Both the position numbers and the translations under genes were made by a program. Below, one piece after another: positions 1 to 7,505 of a DNA stretch of 36,431 nucleotides. A model generated the notes under the pieces. That model had not been told where the DNA came from. It saw only the letters and a list, made by a program, of their open reading frames with translations, and searched no databases. Within the stretch, counting starts at the first letter, position 1. Each line of letters opens with the position of its first letter. The DNA is from Planctomycetota bacterium (GTDB taxonomy: Bacteria; Planctomycetota; Brocadiia; CAIUPP01): NCBI GenBank assembly GCA_022705425.1, contig JAKJEM010000026.1:3549-39979 (forward strand), written 5' to 3'.

Positions 1-45
1 CGCGCGCCAGGCCACCGCCGCGAGCCGGACCGCCTCACACTTCAA

Positions 46-123
46 TCACTTCTTCTTCGACGCCGGCTTCCTGGCCGCCTTCCGCGCGGGCTTCTTCGCC
101 TTGCAACCGCACTTCGTGCACAT
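46..123 (-). CDS. 25-residue Cys/Lys-rich small protein (CxxCxC plus H1-like tail)
   Basis: A very short gene starting at the ATG at 123. The product begins MCTKCGCKAKK and continues as an alternating Lys/Arg/Ala/Pro tail ending in SKKK. Cysteines are at residues 2, 5 and 7; about half the residues are basic. The start is backed by a good ribosome site (GCAGGAG, 7 nt spacing) and a promoter at 179-207, giving a leader of about 50 nt. The N-terminus resembles the nickel-binding CxxCGC start of the hydrogenase accessory protein HypB, and the tail resembles histone-H1-like bacterial proteins. No function is assigned: a metal-binding or nucleic-acid-binding peptide is inference. It diverges from the hydrogenase operon. 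The main doubt is its length; the complete promoter, ribosome site and reading frame argue that it is real. Confidence 0.55.
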   Translation of the reverse strand: MCTKCGCKAKKPARKAARKPASKKK

Positions 124-178
124 GATTGCGCTCCTGCAAAGAGACGGGATAGCGCGGCAACGCACCGTGACCGGCTGG

Positions 179-207
179 ATTATAGACCGCGCCGCGCCGG
201 GGAACAA
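179..207 (-). promoter_or_regulatory. Promoter of the small Cys/Lys-rich gene
   Basis: Read on the minus strand: -35 TTGTTC (207-202), 17 nt spacer, -10 TATAAT (184-179), a consensus -10. Transcription would start near 172, leaving a leader of about 50 nt before the ATG at 123. The rest of 124-587 holds this promoter, the inverted repeat at 210-221 and the hydrogenase control region at 432-536. I see no convincing gene in it. Confidence 0.55.
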
Positions 208-209
208 GT

Positions 210-221
210 TCACAAGTGTGA
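210..221. promoter_or_regulatory. Inverted repeat TCACA-AG-TGTGA next to the minus-strand promoter
   Basis: A perfect 5+5 inverted repeat with a 2-nt centre. It lies directly upstream of the -35 box of the small-gene promoter, centred about 43 bp before the predicted start, a position typical of activator sites. The half-sites are those of the palindromes near 473-536 but in inside-out order, so the same protein need not bind. It could be chance. Confidence 0.3.
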
Positions 222-431
222 CAGAACCTGCTCATGTGGTCTTGCCGCCCCGGCGCCCGAGCACGCCGCAGCGGCAGAATACCAAACGGAATGCAGGCGG
301 ACGCCCGCGCCGCGACGGCAGAGACTACGCTTCGGCGGACCTCGCTCCGTCGGGGAAGAACTCGCTCGAAGGCGTATAACCGGTGCAACCCGCCTCCTGC
401 CCGGTTTCGAGAAAAAAAGTGCCATGCGCCC

Positions 432-459
432 TTGCATTTGGAGGATGGGCCGGTACAAT
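432..459 (+). promoter_or_regulatory. Promoter of the hydrogenase operon
   Basis: -35 TTGCAT (432-437), 16 nt spacer, -10 TACAAT (454-459). The predicted start near 466 lies just upstream of the first palindrome (472-487), so a protein bound there would block early transcription. The leader to the ATG at 588 is about 120 nt. Confidence 0.5.
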
Positions 460-471
460 ACAACTACCCCG

Positions 472-487
472 TGTGAAACTTTTCACT
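472..487. promoter_or_regulatory. Palindromic operator 1, Rex-like or CRP/FNR-like
   Basis: The sequence TGTGAAACTTTTCACT has the core GTGAAA-CT-TTTCAC, a perfect 6+6 inverted repeat. It fits the TGTGAA-N4-TTCACA pattern known for the NADH/NAD+-sensing repressor Rex, and also the wider TGTGA-N6-TCACA pattern of CRP-family regulators. It sits immediately downstream of the predicted transcription start of an NAD-linked hydrogenase operon, which fits repression by Rex. No regulator gene is in the window. Confidence 0.5.
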
Positions 488-504
488 ATGCTTGTTGCCC
501 GTAC

Positions 505-520
505 CGTGAAAGTGGTCACA
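505..520. promoter_or_regulatory. Palindromic operator 2 (GTGA-N6-TCAC)
   Basis: CGTGAAAGTGGTCACA contains GTGA (506-509) and TCAC (516-519) separated by 6 nt, the same half-sites and spacing as the palindrome at 473-486. Centre-to-centre distance to that site is 33 bp, about three helical turns. The inner bases are less symmetric, so it is probably a weaker site. Confidence 0.4.
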
Positions 521-522
521 CC

Positions 523-536
523 GTGAGCGGACTCAC
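523..536. promoter_or_regulatory. Palindromic operator 3 (GTGA-N6-TCAC)
   Basis: GTGAGCGGACTCAC is a third copy of GTGA-N6-TCAC, 17 bp centre to centre from the second. It lacks the inner AA/TT of a classic Rex site. It could be an auxiliary site or an RNA hairpin in the leader; the repetition of the motif three times within 64 bp is the main support. Confidence 0.35.
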
Positions 537-587
537 GCCGCTCGCTCTTTCTGTCACGCTGAGACGCTGACTCGGAAAGGAGACCTG

Positions 588-1127
588 ATGGCTGCCGATG
601 CGGCAACCTGCCCCTGTGCGCAAGTGCCCGACGCCAAGTTGATGGAGCGCCTTGATGCGGTGCTGAAGGAGTACAAGGGCAAGCCGGGCGCGCTGATCCC
701 CGTCCTGCAACAGGCCCAGGGGATCTTCGGCTACCTCCCCGAGGCCGCCCTGCACCGCGTGGCAGAGGCCATGAACAAACCCTACAGCGAGGTCGCAGGC
801 GTTGTCGGGTTCTATGCCTTCTTCAGCACACAGCCGCGCGGCAAGCACGTCATCCGCGTGTGCATGGGAACGGCCTGCTACGTGCGCGGCGGCAAGAAGG
901 TTCTCGAAGCTCTCCGCCAGAAGCTGAAGGTGGACGTCGGCCAGACGACGCCGGACACCCTCTTCTCCCTGGAGGTGGCGCGGTGCTTCGGCGCCTGCGG
1001 TCTGGCGCCGACGATCAGCATTGACAATGACGTTTACAAGCGCGTGCGCCCGGCCAAGATCGGCGAGATTCTGGATGCGTACTACCCGAAGGCGGCGCAA
1101 GGAGGGAAGGCCCATGGCAAACGCTGA
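588..1127 (+). CDS. hndA: NADH-dependent [FeFe]-hydrogenase subunit, NuoE-like (HydC/HndA)
   Basis: A 179-residue thioredoxin-fold [2Fe-2S] subunit of a soluble multimeric hydrogenase; it passes electrons to or from the NuoF-like flavin subunit. Cluster ligands are visible as Cys92 and Cys97 (CMGTACYVRG) and Cys133 and Cys137 (CFGACG), the NuoE pattern. The helical N-terminal half (QAQGIFGYLPEAAL) is also typical. An extra N-terminal CPC at residues 8-10 is unusual. The start is chosen from the ribosome site GGAAAGGAG 5-6 nt before the ATG. It is first in a four-gene operon and overlaps the next gene by 14 nt, suggesting coupled translation. Trimeric bifurcating hydrogenases call this subunit HydC. 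Confidence 0.93.
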   Translation: MAADAATCPCAQVPDAKLMERLDAVLKEYKGKPGALIPVLQQAQGIFGYLPEAALHRVAEAMNKPYSEVAGVVGFYAFFSTQPRGKHVIRVCMGTACYVRGGKKVLEALRQKLKVDVGQTTPDTLFSLEVARCFGACGLAPTISIDNDVYKRVRPAKIGEILDAYYPKAAQGGKAHGKR

Positions 1128-1506
1128 ACCGGCCCGCATTCGCAGCCTGAAGGATTTGCAGGCCATCAAGGAGAAGGTGCTGCACGAGACGTCTCTGCGC
1201 GAGGACGGCTTCAAGACCTGCGTGACGGTACACATGGGCACCTGCGGCATCGCCGCCGGCGCCCGCGATGTGATGTCCGCCGTCATGGACGAACTGGCCG
1301 CCTCCAAGCGCCGCGACATCCGCCTGACCACCTCCGGGTGCATCGGCGTCTGCGCCCAGGAACCCTGCATGACGGTTGAAACGCTCAAACAGCAGCCGGT
1401 GATCTACGCCAAACTCGATCCGGCCAAGGCGCGACTCATCTTCCGCGAACACGCTCTCAACGGCAAGGCCCTTTCCCAGTTCGCCATCGGACGCGGCACA
1501 GAATAG
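1114..1506 (+). CDS. hndB: [2Fe-2S] ferredoxin-like hydrogenase subunit (HndB-like)
   Basis: A 130-residue protein with a thioredoxin-like [2Fe-2S] ferredoxin domain. Likely ligands are among Cys36, Cys44, Cys76, Cys80 and Cys85 (HMGTCGIAAGA; SGCIGVCAQEPC). It matches the second gene of the Desulfovibrio HndABCD cluster, where a small [2Fe-2S] protein lies between the NuoE-like and NuoF-like subunits. The ATG at 1114 has GGAGGGAAGG just upstream and overlaps the end of the NuoE-like gene. The role is probably electron transfer within the complex; the exact partner is inferred from gene order. The stop is 21 nt before the fused NuoF-like gene. Confidence 0.85.
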   Translation: MANAEPARIRSLKDLQAIKEKVLHETSLREDGFKTCVTVHMGTCGIAAGARDVMSAVMDELAASKRRDIRLTTSGCIGVCAQEPCMTVETLKQQPVIYAKLDPAKARLIFREHALNGKALSQFAIGRGTE

Positions 1507-1527
1507 AGGTCGAACACGAGGCGCTCC

Positions 1528-4500
1528 ATGAAAACTCCCCGCATGCACGTGATGATGTGTTTCGGCACCGGCTGCGTCGCCAGCGGCGCCCCCAAGGTCA
1601 AGGATGCGCTCCAGCGCGAGTTGGAGAAGCGGAAACTCGCGGATGAAATCGCCATCGTCCAGAGCGGATGCAACGGCTTCTGCGCCGGCGGACCCATCCT
1701 CGTGATCTATCCCGGCGGCTATTTCTACCACAACGTCATGCCGCAGGACGTGGCGCAACTGGTCGAGGAACACCTGCTAAAGGGACGGCCCGTTGAACGC
1801 CTGATGTTCCGCCATCCGATCACGCAGAAGGTTATCCCGCTGGTCAAGGACATCCCCTTCTTCGCGCGGCAGACGGTGCGGGTGCTGCGGAACAAGGGGC
1901 GCATCGCGGCGGAGAGCCTGGACGAGTACATCGCGCAGGACGGCTACGCGGCGCTGGCGCGGGCGCTCACGGAGATGACGCCGGACCAGATCGTAGCCGA
2001 AGTCAAGAAGTCGGGGTTGCGCGGGCGCGGCGGCGCGGGCTTCCCGACCGGACTGAAGTGGGAGTTGTGCCGCAAGGCCCCCGGCGACGTGAAGTACATC
2101 CTGTGCAACGCGGACGAAGGCGATCCCGGCGCGTTCATGGACCGGAGCCTTCTCGAAGCCGACCCGCACGCCGTGGTCGAAGGCATGATGATCGGCGCGC
2201 GGGCCATCGGCGCGCAGGAGGGCTACATCTATTGCCGCGCGGAGTATCCGCTGGCCCTCGAACGCCTCGACCTGGCCATTCGCCAGTGCCGCGAGCGCGG
2301 CCTGCTGGGCAAGAACATCCTGGGCACGGACTTCTCCTTCGATCTCTTCGTGGCGCAGGGGTCGGGCGCCTTCGTGTGCGGCGAGGAGACGGCGCTCATG
2401 CGCTCCGTCGAAGGTCTCCGCGGCGAGCCGCGTCCGCGGCCCCCCTTCCCGGCCTACAAGGGTCTCTGGGACAAGCCGTCGGTCCTCAACAACGTCGAGA
2501 CCTTCGGCAACGTGCCCCTCATCATTCGCAACGGAGCGGACTGGTTCCGATCGGTGGGCACCGAAAAGAGCCCCGGCACCAAGATCTTCGCCCTGACGGG
2601 GAAGGTGAACAACATCGGCCTCGTCGAGGTCCACATGGGGATTTCCCTGGGCGAGATCATCTACGACATCGGCGGCGGCATCCCCGGCGGCAAGAAGTTC
2701 AAAGCGGCGCAACTCGGCGGGCCCTCGGGCGGATGCATCCCGAAGGAACACCTGAACGTGCCGGTGGACTACGAGTCCGTGGTGCAGCTCGGGGCGATCA
2801 TGGGATCGGGCGGGCTGATCGTGATGGACGAGGACTCCTGCATGGTGGACATGGCGCGCTTCTTCCTCGACTTCGTCCAGGACGAATCGTGCGGCAAGTG
2901 CCCCCCCTGCCGGATCGGGACGAAACGAATGCTGGAAATCCTCGACCGCATCTGCGAAGGCAAGGGACGCGAAGGGGACATCGAGCGCCTGGTGGAACTC
3001 GGCAACCAGATCAAGGACACCGCGCTCTGCGGCCTGGGGCAGACCGCGCCCAACCCGGTGCTCAGCACGATCCGATACTTCCGCGACGAGTACGTGGCGC
3101 ACATCCGCGACAAGAAGTGCCCGGCGGGCGTCTGCGCGGAGTTGGTGCGCGCCCCCTGCCAGAACGCCTGCCCGGCGGGGGTGAACGTTCCCGGCTTCGT
3201 GTCGCTGGTGGGCGAGAAGCGCTACGCTGAGGCGCTGCGGCTGCACCGCGAACGCAACCCCTTTGCCTCCGTCTGCGCGCGGGTCTGCTTCCACACCTGC
3301 GAAAACAAGTGCCGCCGCTCCACCCTGGACGAACCCCTCGCGATCCGGGGAGTCAAACGCTTCATGGTCGAGCAGGAAGTCACCATACAGCTCCCTGAGA
3401 TCCGCGAGAACGACCGGAACGCCAGGCGGAAGGTCGCCGTCATCGGCGCGGGGCCGGCCGGGCTTTCCTGCGCCTTCTTCCTGGCCCGCCTGGGATACAG
3501 GCCGAAGGTCTTCGAGGCCGAACCGCGCCCCGGCGGAATGCTGGTGCAGGCGATCCCGGCCTACCGGCTGCCGCGCGAGGAACTGGCGCGCGAGGTGCGG
3601 ATGATCGAGCGCATGGGCGTCGAAATCGAGACCGGCGCGACCCTGGGCCGGGATTTCACCCTCGATCAGTTGCGCAAGGACGGTTACGAAGCCGTCTTTC
3701 TCGGCGTGGGCGCGCCGGAGGGCGTCCGACTCGGGATTCCCGGCGAGGATTTGACCGGGGTGACGGAGGCCATGAGCTTCCTGCGCGAATACAACATCCG
3801 CGGTTCGGCGCCTGTGGGACGCAAGGTCGTCGTCGTCGGCGGGGGCAACGCGGCAATTGACGCGGCCCGAACGGCACTGCGGCTCGGGGCGGAGTCGGTG
3901 ACCGTCCTCTACCGCCGCACGCGCGCGGAAATGCCCGCCTACGAGGAAGAGGTCGAGGAGGCCGAAAAGGAGGGCGTCAAGCTCGAACTCCTGACCGCGC
4001 CGGTGGAGGTGACCGCGCGCGACGGGCGGGTGGCCGGCGTGAAATGCCGCCGGATGCACCTGGGCGAGTTCGACCGCAGCGGGCGGCGGCGTCCCGTCGC
4101 CGGCGCGGATGGCGAATTCACCCTCGAAGCCGACCAGGTCATCGCCGCCATCGGCCAGGCGCTCGACGCCAAGACCCTCCTCGGCGACACCGCCGTTGAG
4201 CTCGCGCCGAACGGGTTCGTCAAGGTCAACCCGCTCACCCATCAGACGTCGCTGCCGTGGCTGTACGCGGGCGGCGACGCCGTCAGCGGCCCCTCCTCCG
4301 TGGTCGAGGCCGTGGCCGCCGGCGAGAAGGCGGCCGTGGGGATGGATCAAGCGTTCAACGGAACCCACGACGCCTTCTGGCGGCGGGAGATCGAGGTGGA
4401 CACCGCCTTCGACCCGGACGCCGACCCGGTGGAAGTGCCCCGGGCGCAGATGCGCCTGCTCTCGGTGACCAAGCGCCGCCACAACTTCAGCGAAGTCGAG

Positions 4501-4575
4501 CTTCCCTTTACCGAGGCCGTGGCCGTGCGCGAAGCGAGGCGCTGCCTGCGATGCGATTACCGCGAAAAGGAATGA
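1528..4575 (+). CDS. hndC: Fusion of NuoF-like hydrogenase subunit (HydB/HndC) with a GltD/NfnB-type NAD(P)H:acceptor flavoprotein
   Basis: A 1015-residue fusion. Residues 1-110 form a thioredoxin-like [2Fe-2S] domain (Cys11, Cys16, Cys48, Cys52). Residues about 140-536 are NuoF: the FMN/NADH loop GRGGAGFPTGLKWE (166-179), NADEGDPGAF, and a [4Fe-4S] site CGKCPPC (Cys455/458/461). NuoF-like hydrogenase subunits usually continue after KCPAGVC (531-536) into a 2x[4Fe-4S] ferredoxin domain. Here that is replaced by a GltD-like half: a Cys-rich N-terminus (APCQNACPAGV; VCARVCFHTCENKC), an FAD fold VIGAGPAGL (638-646), an NAD(P)H fold VVGGGNAA (769-776), and the usual C-terminal EARRCLRCDY. The protein could serve two pyridine-nucleotide sites, NADH at FMN and NAD(P)H at the FAD module, which is inference. 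Related flavoprotein fusions or subunits are known in some bifurcating hydrogenases and Sporomusa-type transhydrogenases. Confidence 0.9.
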   Translation: MKTPRMHVMMCFGTGCVASGAPKVKDALQRELEKRKLADEIAIVQSGCNGFCAGGPILVIYPGGYFYHNVMPQDVAQLVEEHLLKGRPVERLMFRHPITQKVIPLVKDIPFFARQTVRVLRNKGRIAAESLDEYIAQDGYAALARALTEMTPDQIVAEVKKSGLRGRGGAGFPTGLKWELCRKAPGDVKYILCNADEGDPGAFMDRSLLEADPHAVVEGMMIGARAIGAQEGYIYCRAEYPLALERLDLAIRQCRERGLLGKNILGTDFSFDLFVAQGSGAFVCGEETALMRSVEGLRGEPRPRPPFPAYKGLWDKPSVLNNVETFGNVPLIIRNGADWFRSVGTEKSPGTKIFALTGKVNNIGLVEVHMGISLGEIIYDIGGGIPGGKKFKAAQLGGPSGGCIPKEHLNVPVDYESVVQLGAIMGSGGLIVMDEDSCMVDMARFFLDFVQDESCGKCPPCRIGTKRMLEILDRICEGKGREGDIERLVELGNQIKDTALCGLGQTAPNPVLSTIRYFRDEYVAHIRDKKCPAGVCAELVRAPCQNACPAGVNVPGFVSLVGEKRYAEALRLHRERNPFASVCARVCFHTCENKCRRSTLDEPLAIRGVKRFMVEQEVTIQLPEIRENDRNARRKVAVIGAGPAGLSCAFFLARLGYRPKVFEAEPRPGGMLVQAIPAYRLPREELAREVRMIERMGVEIETGATLGRDFTLDQLRKDGYEAVFLGVGAPEGVRLGIPGEDLTGVTEAMSFLREYNIRGSAPVGRKVVVVGGGNAAIDAARTALRLGAESVTVLYRRTRAEMPAYEEEVEEAEKEGVKLELLTAPVEVTARDGRVAGVKCRRMHLGEFDRSGRRRPVAGADGEFTLEADQVIAAIGQALDAKTLLGDTAVELAPNGFVKVNPLTHQTSLPWLYAGGDAVSGPSSVVEAVAAGEKAAVGMDQAFNGTHDAFWRREIEVDTAFDPDADPVEVPRAQMRLLSVTKRRHNFSEVELPFTEAVAVREARRCLRCDYREKE

Positions 4576-4633
4576 GTCCTGCGGCCTTCGAGCCCCTCGG
4601 CGCGACGGACGCCGGACCCTCAAGGAGCGATTG

Positions 4634-6406
4634 ATGCCCACCCTGACCGTTGATAACGTCAAAGTCAGCGTTCCCGACGGAACGACCATCCTCGACGCCG
4701 CGCGCTCGATCGGCGTCAAAATCCCGACCCTCTGCTTCCTGGAGGGCTACGCGCCCCAGGGCGCGTGCCGCGTGTGCCTGGTCGAGGTCGAGGGCGCGCG
4801 CACGCTTGTGGCCTCCTGCTCCATGCCCGCGGCCGAAGGGATGCAGGTGCGCACCAACACCCGCCGCGTGCGCGAAGCGCGGCGCACGGTGGTCGAACTG
4901 ATCCTGTCCGACCACGACGGCGACTGTCAGACCTGCAACCGCAGCGGCGACTGCGAACTCCAGGAACTGGCGCGCGACCTGGGCATTACGGAGATTACCC
5001 ACGTCGGCGAGAAGCACCGCCGGACGCTCGACGCGACGACCCCGGCGCTGGTGCGCGACACGGCCAAGTGCATCGCCTGCCGGCGGTGCGTCTCCGTCTG
5101 CAACCACTTGCAGTCCATCGGCGGCATCTTCCCGCAGAAGCGCGGTTTTCAGACCGTCATCGGCCCCGCCTTCGGCCAGGGGCTGGACACGGTCACCTGC
5201 GTGCAGTGCGGGCAGTGCGCGGCCGTCTGTCCCGTCGGCGCGCTGGGCGAGCGCGACCAGATCGCCGAGGTCTGGGCCGCCCTCGAGAACCCGAAGAAGC
5301 ACGTCGTTGTCCAGACGGCCCCCGCCATCCGCGCCGCGCTCGGCGAGTGCTTCGGCTACCCGCCGGGAACGCTCGTCACGGGCAAGATGGTCTCCGCCCT
5401 GCGGCGCCTCGGTTTCAACGCCGTCTTCGACACGAACTTCGCCGCCGACCTGACGATCATGGAGGAAGGCACCGAGCTTCTGGTGCGCCTGAAGAAGGCC
5501 CTCGTCGCCAAGGAGAAGGTGGCGCTGCCGATGTTCACCAGCTGTTCGCCCGGTTGGATCAAGTACATGGAGTACTTCTACCCCGACCTCCTCCCCAACC
5601 TCTCGACGTGCAAGAGCCCGCAGCAGATGTTCGGCGCGCTGGCCAAGACCTACTACGCCCAGAAGATCGGCAAGAAGGCGGAGGACGTCTTCGTGGTGTC
5701 GGTGATGCCGTGCACGGCGAAGAAGTTCGAGGCGCAGCGCGAGGAGATGAACGCCAGCGGCGCGCGCGACGTGGACGTCGTTCTGACGACCCGCGAACTC
5801 GGCCGAATGATCAAGCAGGCCGGCATTGACTTCGCCGCGCTGCCGGACGACCGGATGGACAGCCCCCTGGGCCTGTCCTCGGGCGCTGCCGACATCTTCG
5901 CCAACACCGGCGGGGTGATGGAAGCGGCGCTCCGCACGGCCTACGAGATCGTGACCGGACGCCCCCTGCCGGCCGAGAACCTCCACATCAAGCCCATCGC
6001 CGGCCTCGACGGCGTGAAGGAAGCAGCGCTGACGATCACCGGCACGCTGCCGGAATGGTCCTTCCTCGAGGGCGTGACGGCGCGCGTGGCGGTGGCGCAC
6101 GGGCTCTCGAACGCCCGGAAGTTGACGGAGCAGGTGCGCGCGGGACAGGCCCCCTACCATTTCATCGAGATCATGACCTGCCCTGGCGGGTGCATCGGCG
6201 GCGGCGGCCAGCCGCGCATCACGACAAACGCCGTCCGCACCGCCCGCATCGCCGCCATCTACCGCGAGGATGAAGGCAAGAAGCTGCGCAAGTCCCATGA
6301 GAATCCGGAGATCAAGCAGATCTACGCGGAGTTCCTGGGCAAGCCGCTGGGCGAGAAATCGCACCACCTGCTGCACACCCACTACACGCCGCGCAAGCGC
6401 AACTGA
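4634..6406 (+). CDS. hndD: [FeFe]-hydrogenase catalytic subunit (HydA/HndD)
   Basis: A 590-residue catalytic subunit for reversible H2 formation. Domains in order: N-terminal [2Fe-2S] (Cys34, 45, 48, 62); NuoG-type His/Cys [4Fe-4S] (His94, Cys98, 101, 107); two [4Fe-4S] sites (CIACRRCVSVC, 146-156; CVQCGQCAAVC, 189-199); and the H-cluster domain with L1 TSCSPGW (302-308), L2 MPCTAKKFE (from 358) and L3 EIMTCPGGCIGGGGQP (512-527). L1 differs from the textbook TSCCPxW by Ser305. There is no C-terminal [2Fe-2S] extension such as the longer trimeric enzymes have. The ATG at 4634 follows AAGGAG by 6 nt; a TTG just before it is in frame but less likely. A 58-nt gap separates it from the fusion gene. 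Maturation genes hydE, hydF and hydG are not in the window. Confidence 0.95.
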   Translation: MPTLTVDNVKVSVPDGTTILDAARSIGVKIPTLCFLEGYAPQGACRVCLVEVEGARTLVASCSMPAAEGMQVRTNTRRVREARRTVVELILSDHDGDCQTCNRSGDCELQELARDLGITEITHVGEKHRRTLDATTPALVRDTAKCIACRRCVSVCNHLQSIGGIFPQKRGFQTVIGPAFGQGLDTVTCVQCGQCAAVCPVGALGERDQIAEVWAALENPKKHVVVQTAPAIRAALGECFGYPPGTLVTGKMVSALRRLGFNAVFDTNFAADLTIMEEGTELLVRLKKALVAKEKVALPMFTSCSPGWIKYMEYFYPDLLPNLSTCKSPQQMFGALAKTYYAQKIGKKAEDVFVVSVMPCTAKKFEAQREEMNASGARDVDVVLTTRELGRMIKQAGIDFAALPDDRMDSPLGLSSGAADIFANTGGVMEAALRTAYEIVTGRPLPAENLHIKPIAGLDGVKEAALTITGTLPEWSFLEGVTARVAVAHGLSNARKLTEQVRAGQAPYHFIEIMTCPGGCIGGGGQPRITTNAVRTARIAAIYREDEGKKLRKSHENPEIKQIYAEFLGKPLGEKSHHLLHTHYTPRKRN

Positions 6407-6420
6407 GCGCGCCCGGTCTC

Positions 6421-7485
6421 CTACGGCGTCCAGCGCGTGCCGGCGATGTGCCGCACCCCGCCGTCCACGCTGACCGGGTCCTCCGCGGCGTTGAAGTAGT
6501 AGGCGGTGAACAGGTCGCCCCCGTCGAGCTGCACCGTCTTGGGGTAGCCGAGGTCCCAGCTCTTCCCGTCGTCGCGCAGCACGATCTCAGCGCCCCACGT
6601 CGCGCCGCCGTCCTCGCTGAGACGGGCGCGGATGCCGAAGGGGCAGCTGCGGTAGCCATAGGTCGCGGCCACGCGCCCGTCATCGAGCAACAACAGGTGG
6701 CACGGGGCGCCCAGATCATTCACCCGCGAGAGCAACCCCCACGTGCGCCCGCCGTCGTCGGAGGCATAGACCAGGGACCAGAAGCTGAAGGCGTGCCTCT
6801 GCATCTGCACCCGCACGGCGGCGATCATGCGCCCCGAATCCAGCCACACACCGGAGGGCATGATGACCATGTGCTGCCGGGGTTCTTCGCTCATGTAGGA
6901 AAAGAACTCCCAGGACTGGCCGCCGTTGCGCGAAATGTAGCAGACGGGCCGACCCTCGACGCCGGTGGTGGTGGAAACCGTGGAGAAGAGCACGCAAGCG
7001 CCGTCCGGGCGGATGACGTAATCCGGACGGCCCATCACCTTCTCATGCCCGGCGTAGGGCAGGCGGACGCCATGCGGAAAGCTGCGGGCGCGGTCGAGGC
7101 TCAGGATCACGGCGTCGCCGCTGTGGAAGATCGCCAGATCCGGGTGGCGGAGGTCGAGCGGGGCCTGGGGCGCGGCCAGACGGCCCGCCTGAGCCCGCTG
7201 GGCCAGGTCTATCGTCTCCGTGAAGCGCCGCTCCTTCCACGTGACGCCCCCGTCGGTTGAGCGCGCCAGATAGAGCCCGCCGCCCCCCTCCGGTGGCGCG
7301 TAGCCGTGGTTGACCTGCCAGGGCTCGGCGTACTCGCACCGCCGCCGCGCGTAGCCGACGACGATCTCATCGCCCCGGTACTTCCAGACCCCGACGTTGA
7401 AGGGCCAGGCGGCAAACTGGCGATCATCGCGATAGATGACGACATGCTCGGCTCGACGGGGACGTACGACATCGAGGCACACCAC
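6421..7485 (-). CDS. Asp-box (BNR-repeat) sialidase-superfamily protein
   Basis: A 354-residue six-bladed beta-propeller type protein. Four Asp-box motifs (S-x-D/N-G-G-x-T/S-W) are visible: STDGGVTW, SRNGGQSW, SDDGGRTW and SEDGGATW. Arginine-rich stretches such as GRPDYVIRPDG fit the sialidase family, though a full catalytic triad cannot be confirmed by eye. No signal peptide is visible, so it is probably cytoplasmic. The GTG start at 7485 is chosen because AAAGGAG lies 6 nt upstream. It is 20 nt downstream of the TIM-barrel gene and very likely co-transcribed. It converges on the hydrogenase operon with 14 nt between stops. It may be an exo-sialidase or another glycoside-active propeller enzyme; substrate unknown. 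Confidence 0.75.
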   Translation of the reverse strand: MVCLDVVRPRRAEHVVIYRDDRQFAAWPFNVGVWKYRGDEIVVGYARRRCEYAEPWQVNHGYAPPEGGGGLYLARSTDGGVTWKERRFTETIDLAQRAQAGRLAAPQAPLDLRHPDLAIFHSGDAVILSLDRARSFPHGVRLPYAGHEKVMGRPDYVIRPDGACVLFSTVSTTTGVEGRPVCYISRNGGQSWEFFSYMSEEPRQHMVIMPSGVWLDSGRMIAAVRVQMQRHAFSFWSLVYASDDGGRTWGLLSRVNDLGAPCHLLLLDDGRVAATYGYRSCPFGIRARLSEDGGATWGAEIVLRDDGKSWDLGYPKTVQLDGGDLFTAYYFNAAEDPVSVDGGVRHIAGTRWTP

Positions 7486-7505
7486 GGCGTTCTCCTTTTC
7501 GGGCG

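Noticed and set aside
35..463. A 142-codon minus-strand frame over the start of the window
   Set aside because: It is read through the small-gene promoter and leader and has no conserved features; the 25-codon frame inside it has better signals.
1777..4719. A 980-codon open frame antisense to the hydrogenase fusion gene
   Set aside because: High GC content suppresses stop codons; the translation has no recognisable motifs, while the plus-strand frame is an unambiguous NuoF/GltD fusion.
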